This document shows, in pieces, positions 16,551 to 25,887 of a stretch of DNA of 64,000 bases. Below the pieces are notes generated by a model. That model was not told the origin of the DNA. It saw only the letters and a list, made by a program, of their open reading frames with translations, and searched no databases. The stretch covers positions 54,922 to 118,921 of the forward strand of contig NZ_JBEZFP010000008.1 in NCBI RefSeq assembly GCF_040649515.1. Reading direction: 5' to 3'. Every line of letters begins with the position of its first letter. Position 1 is the stretch's first letter. This stretch comes from Yinghuangia elevatio (GTDB taxonomy: Bacteria > Actinomycetota > Actinomycetes > Streptomycetales > Streptomycetaceae). The position numbers and the translations under genes are program-made.

Positions 16551-17567
16551 ATGGACATTCTGGTGATCGGCGGATCGGTGTTCGTCGGACGGACCGTCGT
16601 CGAAGCGGCGCTGGCGCGGGGACACGCGGTCACGACCTTCAATCGGGGGCGCACCGGCACGGACGTGCCGGGCGCCGCGACCGTGCGCGGCGACCGCGAG
16701 GACAAGGCGGACCTGGCGCGGCTGGCGTCCTTGGGGCGCTGGGACGCGGTCGTCGACGTCTGCGGATTCACCCCGCGTGTCGTCGGCGACGCGGTGCGGG
16801 CGCTGAACGGCCGTGCGGAGACCTACGCGTTCGTCTCGAGTATCTCGGCGTACGGGGACTGGCCGGCGAAGCGCGTCGACGAGCAGTCGCCGCGCCTGGC
16901 GTGCGCGCCCGACGCCGACGAGGGGGACGGCGACTACGGGATACTCAAGGCGGGCTGCGAGCGCGCGGTCGAGAGCGGCTTCGACGGGCGCGCGCTGGTC
17001 GTGCAGCCGGGCCTGATCCTCGGCCCGTACGAGAACGTCGGCCGACTGCCGTGGTGGCTGCGCCGCATCGCCGCCGGCGGCCGGGTGCTGGCCCCCGGCG
17101 ATCCGGACCGCTCGATGCAGGTCATCGACGTACGCGACCTCGCCGCGTTCATCCTCGACCAGATCGAGGCCCGCGCCGAGGGGCGCTACCTCGTGAGCGG
17201 TTCGCCGGCCAACACGACGATGGGCGCATGGCTCGGCGACTGCGTCGCGGCGACCGGTTCGCACGCGGAACTGGTCTGGGTCGACGACGACTTCCTGCTC
17301 GAACGCGACGTCGCCCCGTGGACCGAACTCCCGCTGTGGACCCCGCCGACCGACGAGTTGGCGGGCGTCTGGCTCCCCGACCCCGCGAAGGCCGCCGCCG
17401 CGGGCCTCAAAACCCGCCCGGTCCGGGAAACCGTCGCCGACACCTGGGCTTGGCTCACGTCCGAGGGTGCGCCGGAAACCCTCCCCAAGTACCGCTCCCA
17501 CACCGGTTCCCAAGGCATCACCCCGCAAAAGGAACAGGCACTGTTGAAGGAGTGGACCACCCGCTGA
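16551..17567 (+). CDS. NAD-dependent epimerase/dehydratase-like (extended SDR) protein
   Basis: A 338-residue Rossmann-fold protein. The nucleotide-binding loop is GGSVFVG at 7-13; an SSIS strand near 96 and Y129-xxx-K133 give the SDR catalytic pair; the substrate domain follows (LPLWTPPTDELAGVW). The layout resembles reductase-like relatives of isoflavone reductase and RNA-binding CSP41 proteins, so a sugar substrate is not assured. Single gene, with no operon partners. Confidence 0.83.
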   Translation: MDILVIGGSVFVGRTVVEAALARGHAVTTFNRGRTGTDVPGAATVRGDREDKADLARLASLGRWDAVVDVCGFTPRVVGDAVRALNGRAETYAFVSSISAYGDWPAKRVDEQSPRLACAPDADEGDGDYGILKAGCERAVESGFDGRALVVQPGLILGPYENVGRLPWWLRRIAAGGRVLAPGDPDRSMQVIDVRDLAAFILDQIEARAEGRYLVSGSPANTTMGAWLGDCVAATGSHAELVWVDDDFLLERDVAPWTELPLWTPPTDELAGVWLPDPAKAAAAGLKTRPVRETVADTWAWLTSEGAPETLPKYRSHTGSQGITPQKEQALLKEWTTR

Positions 17568-18117
17568 CCCCGCGCCTGCGTGCAACTGCAGTGGCAGCGC
17601 GGCAGCGGCAGCGTGCGACAACAGCGGTCGGGGAAGCCGACGGCCGCACCTGCGTCGCCCGCACCCCTGTCCATCCCGTCACGCACTGACCCGGAGACCT
17701 GCGTGCGCTCCGCCCCTGGCGCAACTCGGCCATGCGGCGACGCGCGGGTGCGCGCACTTCGTCCTACGCGCTCACCCACCGTCCATTCGCGCGCCTAAGC
17801 TCATCGGCTCACGTGTCGGCCCGCTGCCGCAGGCCCGACGCCCGAAGCCGCCAACCGACCCGGCCGTCCACGATCGGCCAACTCACCCCCGACCGACTCG
17901 CCCGCGGACCGGTGTCGACATCCGGCCGGTGCGACGGTCCTTTGGTTGCCCGAGTGGCGCGGTGACCGGCCAACGCGTCGACCCGGTGCGTGATTCTTCC
18001 TCACTCCCTTGCGCGCCGACCGCCGGCCCCGGCCGAGGGCCTTTTCTCACCTCGCGGTCTTCGGACGCGGTGGCGGCCGGGGGTTTGTGGGGGTTTCGGC
18101 GTCCGTAGGGTGGGGCC
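17568..18117 (+). other. 550-bp intergenic region
   Basis: No convincing gene, RNA or operator seen between the epimerase-like gene and the sensor kinase. Some GGCAGC-type short repetition occurs at about 17590-17615. Confidence 0.5.
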
Positions 18118-19374
18118 GTGCGTCCGATACGTGGGTTGGCGGGGCTGCCGGAGCGTTTTCCGGGGCGGGTGTTCGGGCTGCCCGCGGTCGATGTCGCGTT
18201 GGCGCTCGCGATGCTGCCGGTGCAGGTCATCGGGGTTTTCATCGTCTCGGTGCCGGTCTATGTGCTCGACACCGGCGGCGGGGAGCCGAGCCGTCTCGAG
18301 GGCAAGGATGTCGACTGGCTGGCGTGGGTGCTGCTGGTGGCCGCGTCGTTGCTGCTGGTGGCGCGGTCCCGGTGGCCGCGCTGGACGCTCGTCGCGGAGA
18401 GCGGCGTGCTTGCCGCGTTCATGATGCGCGGCTATCCCGTCGGGCCCATCGTGCTGCCGGTGATGTTGTGCCTGTACGCCACGGCGGCCGCCGGGCGGCG
18501 GCGCAGGACCGCGGTCGCCGCGCTGATGTTCATCGTCGCCATGTGCAGCCTCTGGGTGCCGAGAATGGCCCGCACGCTGGACAGTGCCGCGACGTTCATG
18601 GGCTCGGTGACGCTCTTCTACGCCGTGGTCCTCGCGACGTTCGGCGGGCCGGTGCTCGTCGGCGAGGTCGTCCGGGTGCGCCGGGAGGCGGCGGAGGCCC
18701 GTCTCGCGCAGGCGGTCCGCGACGCGGAGAAGCGCGTCGCCGAGGAGCGGCTGCGGATCGCACGCGAGCTGCACGACGTGGTCGCGCACAGCATGGCCGG
18801 CATCGCGGTGCAGTCGGCCGCGACGCTGCGGTTGTTGGGCGATCCCGACCCGGAGGTACGCGACTCGTTGATCGCCATCCGAACCGCCAGCCGCGAGGCG
18901 TTGCGCGAACTCCGTTCCACGGTCGGCATGTTGCGCGAGACCGGACTGCCGGACAACGACGGCCTGGAGCGCCTGGGCACGCTGCTGGAGGCGGTGCGCA
19001 ACGCCGGTGTGCCGGTCGAGTTGGAGCGCTCCGGGGCGGCGGTGGCGCTGCCCGCGGAGACGGGGCACGCGGCGTACCGCATCGTGCAGGAGTCGCTCAC
19101 GAACGTGCTGCGGCACGCCGGACACGGCGCGTCCGCCCGGGTGCGGGTGGCGTACGGTGACAGCGAACTGGTCCTGGAAGTCGTCGACGACGGCCGCGGT
19201 CTGACCGAGGGTCAGGGCAGCGGGCACGGGCTTCCCGGGATGCGCGAGCGCGCCGAGTCGGTCGGCGGCACGCTCGTCGCCGGGGCGGTCACCTCGGGGG
19301 AGGGCGGACCGTGCGGCGGGTTCCGGGTCGCGGCGCGCCTGCCGCTGGCCGTGCGACGAGGGGAGGCGGGATGA
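18118..19374 (+). CDS. Sensor histidine kinase, NarL/DesK-type (HisKA_3)
   Basis: A 418-residue membrane kinase from GTG 18118. About four to five hydrophobic segments occupy residues 22-185 with little extracellular loop, suggesting membrane or intramembrane sensing. HisKA_3 dimerisation domain with phospho-acceptor H219 in RELHDVVAHS, then the N-box in YRIVQESLTNVLRHA and the G-box in DDGRGL/GHGLPGMRERAESVGG. Its stop overlaps the response-regulator start (ATGA), so the two are co-translated partners. The signal is unknown. Confidence 0.92.
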   Translation: MRPIRGLAGLPERFPGRVFGLPAVDVALALAMLPVQVIGVFIVSVPVYVLDTGGGEPSRLEGKDVDWLAWVLLVAASLLLVARSRWPRWTLVAESGVLAAFMMRGYPVGPIVLPVMLCLYATAAAGRRRRTAVAALMFIVAMCSLWVPRMARTLDSAATFMGSVTLFYAVVLATFGGPVLVGEVVRVRREAAEARLAQAVRDAEKRVAEERLRIARELHDVVAHSMAGIAVQSAATLRLLGDPDPEVRDSLIAIRTASREALRELRSTVGMLRETGLPDNDGLERLGTLLEAVRNAGVPVELERSGAAVALPAETGHAAYRIVQESLTNVLRHAGHGASARVRVAYGDSELVLEVVDDGRGLTEGQGSGHGLPGMRERAESVGGTLVAGAVTSGEGGPCGGFRVAARLPLAVRRGEAG

Positions 19375-20060
19375 TCCGGATCGGGCTGGCCGACGACCAG
19401 GCGCTGGTGCGCACGGGTTTCCGCGCGCTCCTCGGCACCGAGCCGGACTTCGAGGTCGTCGGCGAGGCGGCCGACGGCGGTGCGGCGGTGGCACTGGCCC
19501 GCGAACAGCGGCCCGACGTCATGCTCATGGACATCCGGATGCCGGACGTCGACGGCCTGACCGCGACGCGGCGCATCGCCGGGGATCCGGAGTTGGCCGG
19601 TGTACGGGTGGTGATCCTGACGACGTACGCCGAGGACGCCAACGTGTACGCCGCGTTGCGCGCGGGGGCGAGCGGGTTCCTGGTCAAGGACGCCGAGGCC
19701 GAGGAACTGGTGCAGGCCATCCGGGTCGTCGCGCGCGGCGACGCGCTGTTGTCGCCGGGCATCACACGGCAGGTCATCGACATGTTCACGCGCTCGCTGA
19801 TCCGCACTCCGCGGGACGCCGCCGCGGGGGAGACCCTGCTCGACGCGCTGACCGAGCGTGAACGCGAGGTGCTGTGCGAGGTCGCGGCCGGGCTCACGAA
19901 CGACGAGATCGCCCTGCGGCTGGCGATGAGCCCCAACACCGTCAAGACCCACATCAGCCGCGTGCTCGCGAAGCTCGGCCTGCGCGATCGGGCGCAATTG
20001 GTGGTGGCGGCCTACGAGTCGGGCCTCGTGCGGCCGAAGCGCATAGTCCCGGAGGGGTAG
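19371..20060 (+). CDS. LuxR/NarL-family response regulator
   Basis: A 229-residue regulator from ATG 19371. The receiver domain (1-120) has acidic pair D8-D9, phospho-acceptor D54 in MLMDIRMP and a conserved Lys in FLVKDAEAEEL. The C-terminal LuxR helix-turn-helix (about 155-215) has LTEREREVLCEVAAGLTNDEIA and SPNTVKTHISRVLAKL. It overlaps the kinase gene by 4 bp, forming a cognate pair. No target is evident nearby. Confidence 0.93.
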   Translation: MIRIGLADDQALVRTGFRALLGTEPDFEVVGEAADGGAAVALAREQRPDVMLMDIRMPDVDGLTATRRIAGDPELAGVRVVILTTYAEDANVYAALRAGASGFLVKDAEAEELVQAIRVVARGDALLSPGITRQVIDMFTRSLIRTPRDAAAGETLLDALTEREREVLCEVAAGLTNDEIALRLAMSPNTVKTHISRVLAKLGLRDRAQLVVAAYESGLVRPKRIVPEG

Positions 20061-20213
20061 TCCCCCGGGGGTAGCGCAGGTGCCGGCTACAGCGCGCGGG
20101 GCAGCCCACGACCGTTCCGCCGGGCGACGCGACGCGCGCGTGCGGGCGCGATGATCGCCGTACGCGATCGCACCGATCGGGCGATCCTCCGCCGCAAGAA
20201 GGGTACGCCCGCC

Positions 20214-20744
20214 ATGCGCCTGGACGACGTTCTCCCCGAATGGCACTTCCGCGAACGCCACACCATCGAGATCGACGCCTACGCGGACACGGTCTTCCGG
20301 GCCATCGAGGAGCTGACGTGGCGTGAGGTCCCGGTCTTCCGAAGGCTGATGGCGCTGCGCTTCGTCGGCCGCGACGCGACGGCGGATCCGCGCATCCTGT
20401 CGTCGATGACGAAGGACGGCTTCACCGTCCTGGACCGCTCGGACAACGAGCTGGTGATCGGCTTCTTGTCGACGCGGACGGGACGGCGCGTGCCGATCGC
20501 GGGCGAACTGCCGGCCGACGCGATGCGGGCGTTCGACGAGCCGGGCCACCTCAAGATCGTCTTCAACTTCCTGCGGCGCGGGTCGACGGTCACGACGGAG
20601 ACGCGCGTGTGGGCGACCGACGAGCGTTCGAGGCGGGTCTTCCGGGCGTACTGGGCGGTGATCCGGCCGCCGAGCGGGCTGATCCGGCGGGTTTGGCTCC
20701 GGGCGATCCGCGAACGGGCGGAGAACGAACCGGTGTTCCTGTGA
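20214..20744 (+). CDS. Conserved hypothetical protein, possibly SRPBCC-like
   Basis: A 176-residue soluble protein taken from ATG 20214; an ATG at 20151 would add 21 residues that look non-coding. The opening HFRERHTIEIDAYADTVFRAIEEL, followed by alternating strands and a C-terminal helix rich in Arg, is reminiscent of polyketide-cyclase/START-like (SRPBCC) domains, but I cannot assign a family with certainty. It follows the two-component system at 153 bp and may or may not belong to it. Confidence 0.65.
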   Translation: MRLDDVLPEWHFRERHTIEIDAYADTVFRAIEELTWREVPVFRRLMALRFVGRDATADPRILSSMTKDGFTVLDRSDNELVIGFLSTRTGRRVPIAGELPADAMRAFDEPGHLKIVFNFLRRGSTVTTETRVWATDERSRRVFRAYWAVIRPPSGLIRRVWLRAIRERAENEPVFL

Positions 20745-20757
20745 CCGGCGGACCGCG

Positions 20758-21099
20758 GTGACCGAGCGGACGCCCGCCCCGGCGGCCGCGCGGGGCGCGG
20801 TGCCGGGGCGGGCGGTCTCTGCTCTGGCCGGGGGCGGGATCGCCGCCGTGCTGGTCGGCCGCACCTGGCCGGGGGCCTTCGGGCGGGTGCCGGACGGGCG
20901 GGTTCCCGCGGCCTTGGACTCGGTGTCGCCGGTGCTGCTGGTGGTGGGCACGGTCGCGTTGATGCTGGCGACCGTCTGGGGAGGCCGCGTCCTCGGAGCG
21001 GCGGCCGGTGCCCGGGCGGCGGTCCGAACCGGGGGACCGGCGGGTGTCAGGAGACGGCGTACACCTTCTCGACGAACTCGGCGATCTGATGGTCGGTGA
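20758..21099 (+). CDS. Small putative membrane protein
   Basis: A possible 113-residue product from GTG 20758, 13 bp after the preceding gene. Two hydrophobic stretches (about 20-36 and 57-85) suggest a small membrane protein; the Arg-rich tail overlaps the convergent CBS gene by 53 bp and is probably not conserved. No family recognised. It could instead be non-coding. Confidence 0.4.
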   Translation: MTERTPAPAAARGAVPGRAVSALAGGGIAAVLVGRTWPGAFGRVPDGRVPAALDSVSPVLLVVGTVALMLATVWGGRVLGAAAGARAAVRTGGPAGVRRRRTPSRRTRRSDGR

Positions 21100-21484
21100 C
21101 GTTCCGGGCGAGGTCGGCTTCGCTGATCATGCCGATGAGCCGGTGGCCGTTCTGCGTGTCGATCACCGGCAGGCGCCGGATCTGGTGCGTCTCCATCATG
21201 TCCAGCACGTCGTCGAGCGTGGTGTCGGCGTCGCACCAGTGCAGGTTCCCGGCGAGTTCGCCGGCCCGGACGGTGGCGGGGTCGCGTCCCTCGGCACAAC
21301 AGTGCAGCACGATGTCGCGGTCGGTCACCATGCCCTTGAGCCGGTCGTCGGTGCCGCAGATCGGTACGCAGCCGACGTCCATGTCCTTCATCATCTTCGC
21401 GGCTTCCATGAGCGACGCGTCCTCGGGGACGCACTTGGCGCCGGAGTGCATCACGTCACGGGCCTTCATCATGGTCGTGTCCAT
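21047..21484 (-). CDS. hrp1: Tandem CBS-domain protein, Hrp1-like
   Basis: A 145-residue protein from ATG 21484 made almost only of two CBS domains (about 10-65 and 75-130). The sequence follows mycobacterial hypoxic response protein 1 (Rv2626c) closely in layout: ARDVM...C, PICGTDDRLKGMVTDRDIV and VMEEHQ-like METHQIRRLPVI. CBS pairs commonly bind adenine nucleotides; Hrp1 is induced by DosR in hypoxia but its job is unresolved. Six Cys (18, 39, 43, 62, 63, 84) are notable. It is divergent from the iron-box ABC pair. Confidence 0.85.
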   Translation of the reverse strand: MDTTMMKARDVMHSGAKCVPEDASLMEAAKMMKDMDVGCVPICGTDDRLKGMVTDRDIVLHCCAEGRDPATVRAGELAGNLHWCDADTTLDDVLDMMETHQIRRLPVIDTQNGHRLIGMISEADLARNVTDHQIAEFVEKVYAVS

Positions 21485-21618
21485 GGCAGGGCCTGTCCTT
21501 TCGTCAAACGGTCGGACGCTTCGATCACAACAGACCCCCGGAAGCCCCGCCACTTGGCGCCGGTGCGGCGGTGAGCACTGAGGACCGGATGTGATCAGGT
21601 CTGTCCGCTGACGCGCGC

Positions 21619-21637
21619 TTAGGCTAGCCTCACCTTC
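21619..21637 (+). promoter_or_regulatory. IdeR/DmdR/DtxR-like iron box
   Basis: TTAGGCTAGCCTCACCTTC matches the 19-bp actinobacterial iron-box consensus at 14 positions, including the TTAGG-TAG and CT-ACCT cores. It lies 81 bp upstream of the first ABC gene, between it and the divergent CBS gene. Fe(II)-loaded IdeR/DmdR would repress the transporter under iron sufficiency. Confidence 0.75.
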
Positions 21638-21699
21638 GTTCACGATGCCCGGAGCCGGGCGTATTCCGGAGGATGCGGTGACGGGCGGGCGGGGTGGCG

Positions 21700-23391
21700 A
21701 TGGGTGACGCGCTGACAGGGCGCACGGTGCTGCGGCAGACGGTACGCGGGCAGTCGCGACGGGTGGCCCTGGCCTCCGTCCTCGGTGCCGGGCACCAGGC
21801 GGGCGAGGCTGCGGTGCCGGTCCTCATCGGTGTCGTCATCGACCGCGCGGTGGCCCACGACGACGCGGGCGCGTTCGCGGTGTGGATCGCGGTGCTCGCC
21901 GTCGTGTACCTCGTCTTGTCGTTCGGCTTCCGCTTCGGCGCACGCGCCGGGGAGCAGGCGGCCGAGATCGCCGCCCACGACCTGCGGCTGCGCATCGTCG
22001 ACCGGGTCCTCGACCCCGTCGGCGGCGCCGACCGCGGACGGCTGCCCGGCGCTCTCGTCAACGTCGCGACCGAGGACGCCAAGCGCGTCGGCGGCGTCAA
22101 CATGGGCGTGGTGCTCGGCATCGGCGGCCTCACCGGTCTCGCGGTGGGCGCGGTCGCGCTGCTGCGCATCTCGCTGCCGCTGGGACTGATGGTGCTGCTC
22201 GGCGCGCCGCCGCTGCTGTGGCTCGGGCACATGGTGGGCAAGCCGTTGGAGCGCCGGAGTTCGGCGGAGCAGGAGCGGGCCGCGCACGCTTCGGGGGTCG
22301 CGGCGGACCTGGTCGCGGGACTGCGGGTGCTCAAGGGCATCGGCGGCGAGTCCGCCGCGGTCGCGCGCTACCGGACCACGAGCCGCGACTCGTTGACCGC
22401 GACGCTTCGGGCCGCCCGGGCGCAGGCGTGGCAGGGCGGCGTCGTTCTCGCGCTGGCGGGGGTGTTCATCGCTTTGGTGGCGCTGGTCGGCGGGCGGCTG
22501 GCCGCCGACGGCCGCATCAGCCTGGGCGAACTCGTCGCCGCGGTGGGCCTCGCACAGTTCCTGCTCGGCCCGCTGTCGATGTTCTCCTACATCAACGCCG
22601 AGTTCGCCCAGGCACGGGCGTCGGCGGCGCGCATCGCCGAGGTGCTGGGCGCGCCGCCTTCGGTGCCGCCCGGCGACGTACGGCCGACCGAGCCGGCGGG
22701 CGGACGCCTCGTCGTACGGGACCTCGCGCACGGTCCGCTGCACGCCGTCGGGTTCGAGGCCGCGCCCGGCGAGTTCGTCGCGGTCGTCGCGGTCGATCCC
22801 GCGGAGGCCGCGGCGCTGCTGCGCTGCCTGGCCCGCGACGCCGACCCGGACGCCGGCACGGTCGAACTGGACGGCGTGGCGCTGCCGCTGCTGGCGCCCG
22901 ACGGACTGCGGTCCGCCGTCCTGGTGGCGGCGCACGACGCCGAGCTGTTCGAGGGCTCGCTCGAATGGAACGTCGCCGCGGTGGGCGCGGACGGCGTCGG
23001 CGTCGAGCGCGCACTTGCCGCCTCCGGTGCCGACGACGTCGCCGACGCCCTGCCGAAGGGCACCGCGACGGTCCTTGCCGAAGGCGGCAGTTCGTTGTCC
23101 GGCGGGCAGCGCCAACGCGTCGCCCTGGCCCGTGCGCTGGCGGCCGATCCGGCCGTGCTGGTGCTGCACGATCCGACGACGGCGGTGGACGCGGTGACCG
23201 AGGCGCGGATCGCCACCGGCGTACGGGACCTGCGGCGCTCCGCCACCACCATCGTGGTGACCACGAGCCCGGCGCTGCTCGCGGTCGCGGACCGCGTCGT
23301 GTTCCTCGCCGAGGGACGCGTCGTCGACACGGCACCGCACGCCGACCTGGTACTGCGGCACGAGGACTACCGGACGGCGGTGCTGGCGTGA
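21700..23391 (+). CDS. ABC exporter-fold half-transporter with degenerate nucleotide-binding domain
   Basis: A 563-residue fused membrane-ATPase protein; start at ATG 21700 (GTG 21694 also possible). Six membrane segments span about 20-300. The NBD lacks a recognisable Walker A: the expected GxxGxGK[ST] is replaced by VVAVDPAEAAALL near 362-375. Walker B reads VLVLHDPT, so the catalytic Glu is Asp, and the switch His is Thr (VVTTSP). The signature LSGGQRQR near 466 is intact. It can therefore contribute only a signature half-site. It overlaps its partner gene by 4 bp. The iron box upstream points to siderophore or iron-related transport, as for IrtAB-like pairs. Confidence 0.88.
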   Translation: MGDALTGRTVLRQTVRGQSRRVALASVLGAGHQAGEAAVPVLIGVVIDRAVAHDDAGAFAVWIAVLAVVYLVLSFGFRFGARAGEQAAEIAAHDLRLRIVDRVLDPVGGADRGRLPGALVNVATEDAKRVGGVNMGVVLGIGGLTGLAVGAVALLRISLPLGLMVLLGAPPLLWLGHMVGKPLERRSSAEQERAAHASGVAADLVAGLRVLKGIGGESAAVARYRTTSRDSLTATLRAARAQAWQGGVVLALAGVFIALVALVGGRLAADGRISLGELVAAVGLAQFLLGPLSMFSYINAEFAQARASAARIAEVLGAPPSVPPGDVRPTEPAGGRLVVRDLAHGPLHAVGFEAAPGEFVAVVAVDPAEAAALLRCLARDADPDAGTVELDGVALPLLAPDGLRSAVLVAAHDAELFEGSLEWNVAAVGADGVGVERALAASGADDVADALPKGTATVLAEGGSSLSGGQRQRVALARALAADPAVLVLHDPTTAVDAVTEARIATGVRDLRRSATTIVVTTSPALLAVADRVVFLAEGRVVDTAPHADLVLRHEDYRTAVLA

Positions 23392-25271
23392 CGACCGGCG
23401 TGGGACAGGAACGCGCGCACGACCCGGGCAACGAGCCCGGCCCGGACACGCCGGGAGACGTCCTCGACACCCGAATATCAGGGCCTCGGCAGTCCGGCGA
23501 ACAGTCGGACTCCGAACGCGAGTTGCTGCCCACCGCGGCCCCCGCGCGCACCCGGGCGGTGATCGGCGGGCTCGTACGCCCGCACCGCGTGCTCGCGTGG
23601 TCCGCCCTGGTGGTCATGGTCGCGGCCACCGTCATCGAGCTGATGACGGCTCCGCTGCTCGGGCACATCGTCGACCTCGTCGCGGACGGGAAGTCCGCCG
23701 ATGCCCTGACCTGGCCGGTCGTGGGGCTGGTGCTGGTCGCGGTCGCCCAGGGGGCGGCGGTGGCGTACGGCTTCTCGCTGGTCGCGCGCCTCGGCGAGAC
23801 GGTGCTTGCGACCCTGCGTGAGCGCGTCGTCGAACGGGCACTCGGGCTGCCGTTGGAGCAGGTGGAGAAGGCCGGTTCCGGGGACCTGACGTCACGGGTC
23901 ACGGCCGATGTGTCGCTGGTCGCCGAGGCCGTGCGGCGTGCGCTGCCCGTGCTGGTGCGGTCGGTCCTGACGATCGTGCTGACGCTGGGTGCGCTGGCCC
24001 TTCTCGACTGGCGCTTCCTGCTGGCCGCGCTGCTCGCGGTCCCGGTGCAACTGCACACCGCCCGCTGGTACGTCGGCCGCGCCGTCCCGCTGTACGCCGC
24101 GGGCCGGGTCGCCGCGGGCGCCCGGCAGCAGCAGTTGCTGGACAGCATCGGGGGAGCCGCCACCGTACGTGCGTTCCGCCTCGGCACCGAGCACCGCGCC
24201 CGTGCGGAGCGGCGCTCGGCGGAGGCGATGGACCTCACGCTGCGCGGCGTACGCCTGGTGCTGCGCTTCTACTGCCGCCTGCACATCGCCGAATTCGTGG
24301 GCCTCACCGCCGTGTTGGGGGCGGGATTCCTGCTGGTGCGGGACGGGTCGGCGTCCATCGGCACGGCCACCGCCGCGGCCCTGTACTTCCACGCGCTGTT
24401 CGGACCGATGAACAACGCGCTCGTGCTCCTCGACGACGCGCAGTCGGCGATGGCCGGACTGTCCCGGCTCGTCGGCGTGGCCGACCAGCCGGCGCCCGAC
24501 GAGGGGCACCGCGCCGAGGCGTCCGGTGCGTCGGTGGAGGTGCGCGGGCTGCGGCACGCGTACGGCGCGGGCGGGCCCGAGGTGCTGGCCGGCGTGGACC
24601 TGGTCCTGGCGCCCGGCGAGCACGTCGCGGTCGTGGGCGCGAGCGGCGCCGGGAAGACGACGCTGGCGAAGCTGATCGCGGGCGTGCACGTGCCGTCCGG
24701 CGGGACGGTGTCGGTGGGCGGCGCCGCGCTGGCCGACCTGGGGCCGGAACTGACGCGGCGTACCGTCGCGCTGGTCACGCAGGAGGTCCACGTCTTCTCC
24801 GGGCCGCTCGCCGACGACCTGCGGCTGGCCCGGCCCGAGGCGGCCGACGGCGAACTCCGGGCGGCGCTGGAGCGGGTGGGTGCGCTGTCGTGGGCCGAGG
24901 CGTTGCCGGACGGCCTGGACACGGTCGTGGGAACCGGGGGCCACGCTCTGACGGGTGCTCAGGCGCAGCAACTGGCGCTCGCCCGACTCGTCCTCGCCGA
25001 TCCGCCGGTCGCCATCCTCGACGAGGCGACGGCGGAGGCGGGCAGCAGCGGCGCGCGGGCCCTGGAAGCGGCGGCTTCGCGCGCGCTGGAGGGGCGTACC
25101 GCCCTGGTCGTGGCGCACCGGCTGACGCAGGCGGCATCCGCCGACCGCATCGTGGTCCTGGACGCGGGCCGTGTGGTCGAGGTCGGCACACACGACGAAC
25201 TACGGGCCGCCGACGGCCAGTACGCCGCCCTCTGGCAGGCCTGGTCCGGTACCCGCAAGGCGACCGGCTAG
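23388..25271 (+). CDS. ABC exporter-fold half-transporter, catalytically competent partner
   Basis: A 627-residue partner starting at the overlapping GTG 23388. An N-terminal hydrophilic extension of about 60 residues precedes six membrane segments. The NBD has intact Walker A GASGAGKTT near 417, Walker B VAILDEAT near 542 with the catalytic Glu, and H-loop VVAHRLT near 576, but its signature is weakened to LTGAQ. Combined with the intact LSGGQ of the first subunit, the heterodimer would have one active and one degenerate ATP site, as in asymmetric heterodimeric type IV ABC systems. Substrate and direction are unknown; a siderophore is the best guess because of the iron box. Confidence 0.9.
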   Translation: MTTGVGQERAHDPGNEPGPDTPGDVLDTRISGPRQSGEQSDSERELLPTAAPARTRAVIGGLVRPHRVLAWSALVVMVAATVIELMTAPLLGHIVDLVADGKSADALTWPVVGLVLVAVAQGAAVAYGFSLVARLGETVLATLRERVVERALGLPLEQVEKAGSGDLTSRVTADVSLVAEAVRRALPVLVRSVLTIVLTLGALALLDWRFLLAALLAVPVQLHTARWYVGRAVPLYAAGRVAAGARQQQLLDSIGGAATVRAFRLGTEHRARAERRSAEAMDLTLRGVRLVLRFYCRLHIAEFVGLTAVLGAGFLLVRDGSASIGTATAAALYFHALFGPMNNALVLLDDAQSAMAGLSRLVGVADQPAPDEGHRAEASGASVEVRGLRHAYGAGGPEVLAGVDLVLAPGEHVAVVGASGAGKTTLAKLIAGVHVPSGGTVSVGGAALADLGPELTRRTVALVTQEVHVFSGPLADDLRLARPEAADGELRAALERVGALSWAEALPDGLDTVVGTGGHALTGAQAQQLALARLVLADPPVAILDEATAEAGSSGARALEAAASRALEGRTALVVAHRLTQAASADRIVVLDAGRVVEVGTHDELRAADGQYAALWQAWSGTRKATG

Positions 25272-25887
25272 CCGCACAAAGCGCCGTCGAAGGTGGCGCG
25301 GTCGACGAGGTTTTCGGCCTGCGTTGCCAGGTGACGACCCACCTGGTCAGCCGTGCGCCGCCGGTGATCCCGATCGACCGTCACCACGCGTCGTGACGGT
25401 TTCCGACCGTGAATGCGCTCAGCCCATGACCCCTGGGTCGTGTCTTCGAATTCCCGCCGGGCCCTCTCGAACCGTGGCACGTTGCGGGCGTGCGCCGGGC
25501 CCGGCGGCCCTCCTTCGCACTCCCGGGTCGCCGGGCTACGGACTTTGCCGCAAGGCCCGGCGTGCAAGCACCACTGCCCGCGGGCTTTCGGCGGGAATGT
25601 GAAGACACTCCGTAGCCGACGCGGAAACTCCCCGGCCCTCGGGCCCTCTACCGTCCCCCCGCCATCAACTGTCCTGAGGCACACCAATTACCCCCATAGG
25701 AACGGCCGTTGCAGGTGTGCTGTCGGACAAGCTCCGCGACCGTTCGGGTGTGCCCGCAGGTGGCTCGTGTGGTTGGGCGGGTCGGTGACATATGTGGTGA
25801 TGGGCCCGCCGGGTGGTGCTCCGGCGGGCCCATCGTCGTTGCGGTGTGCGGTATGTCGCGCGGTTGGCGGTCGTTGTGGCGTCGGCC
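25272..25887. other. 616-bp intergenic region before argG tail
   Basis: No credible gene in this convergent spacer. Apart from the argG terminator hairpin, nothing is recognised. Confidence 0.5.
25799..25834. terminator. argG terminator hairpin
   Basis: Perfect 14-bp stem (25799-25812 with 25821-25834), 8-nt loop, 54 bp beyond the argG stop codon. Confidence 0.8.

Noticed and set aside
17568..18117. Hidden gene in the 550-bp gap
   Set aside because: All frames are Arg/Pro-rich without starts, ribosome sites or motifs; left as non-coding.
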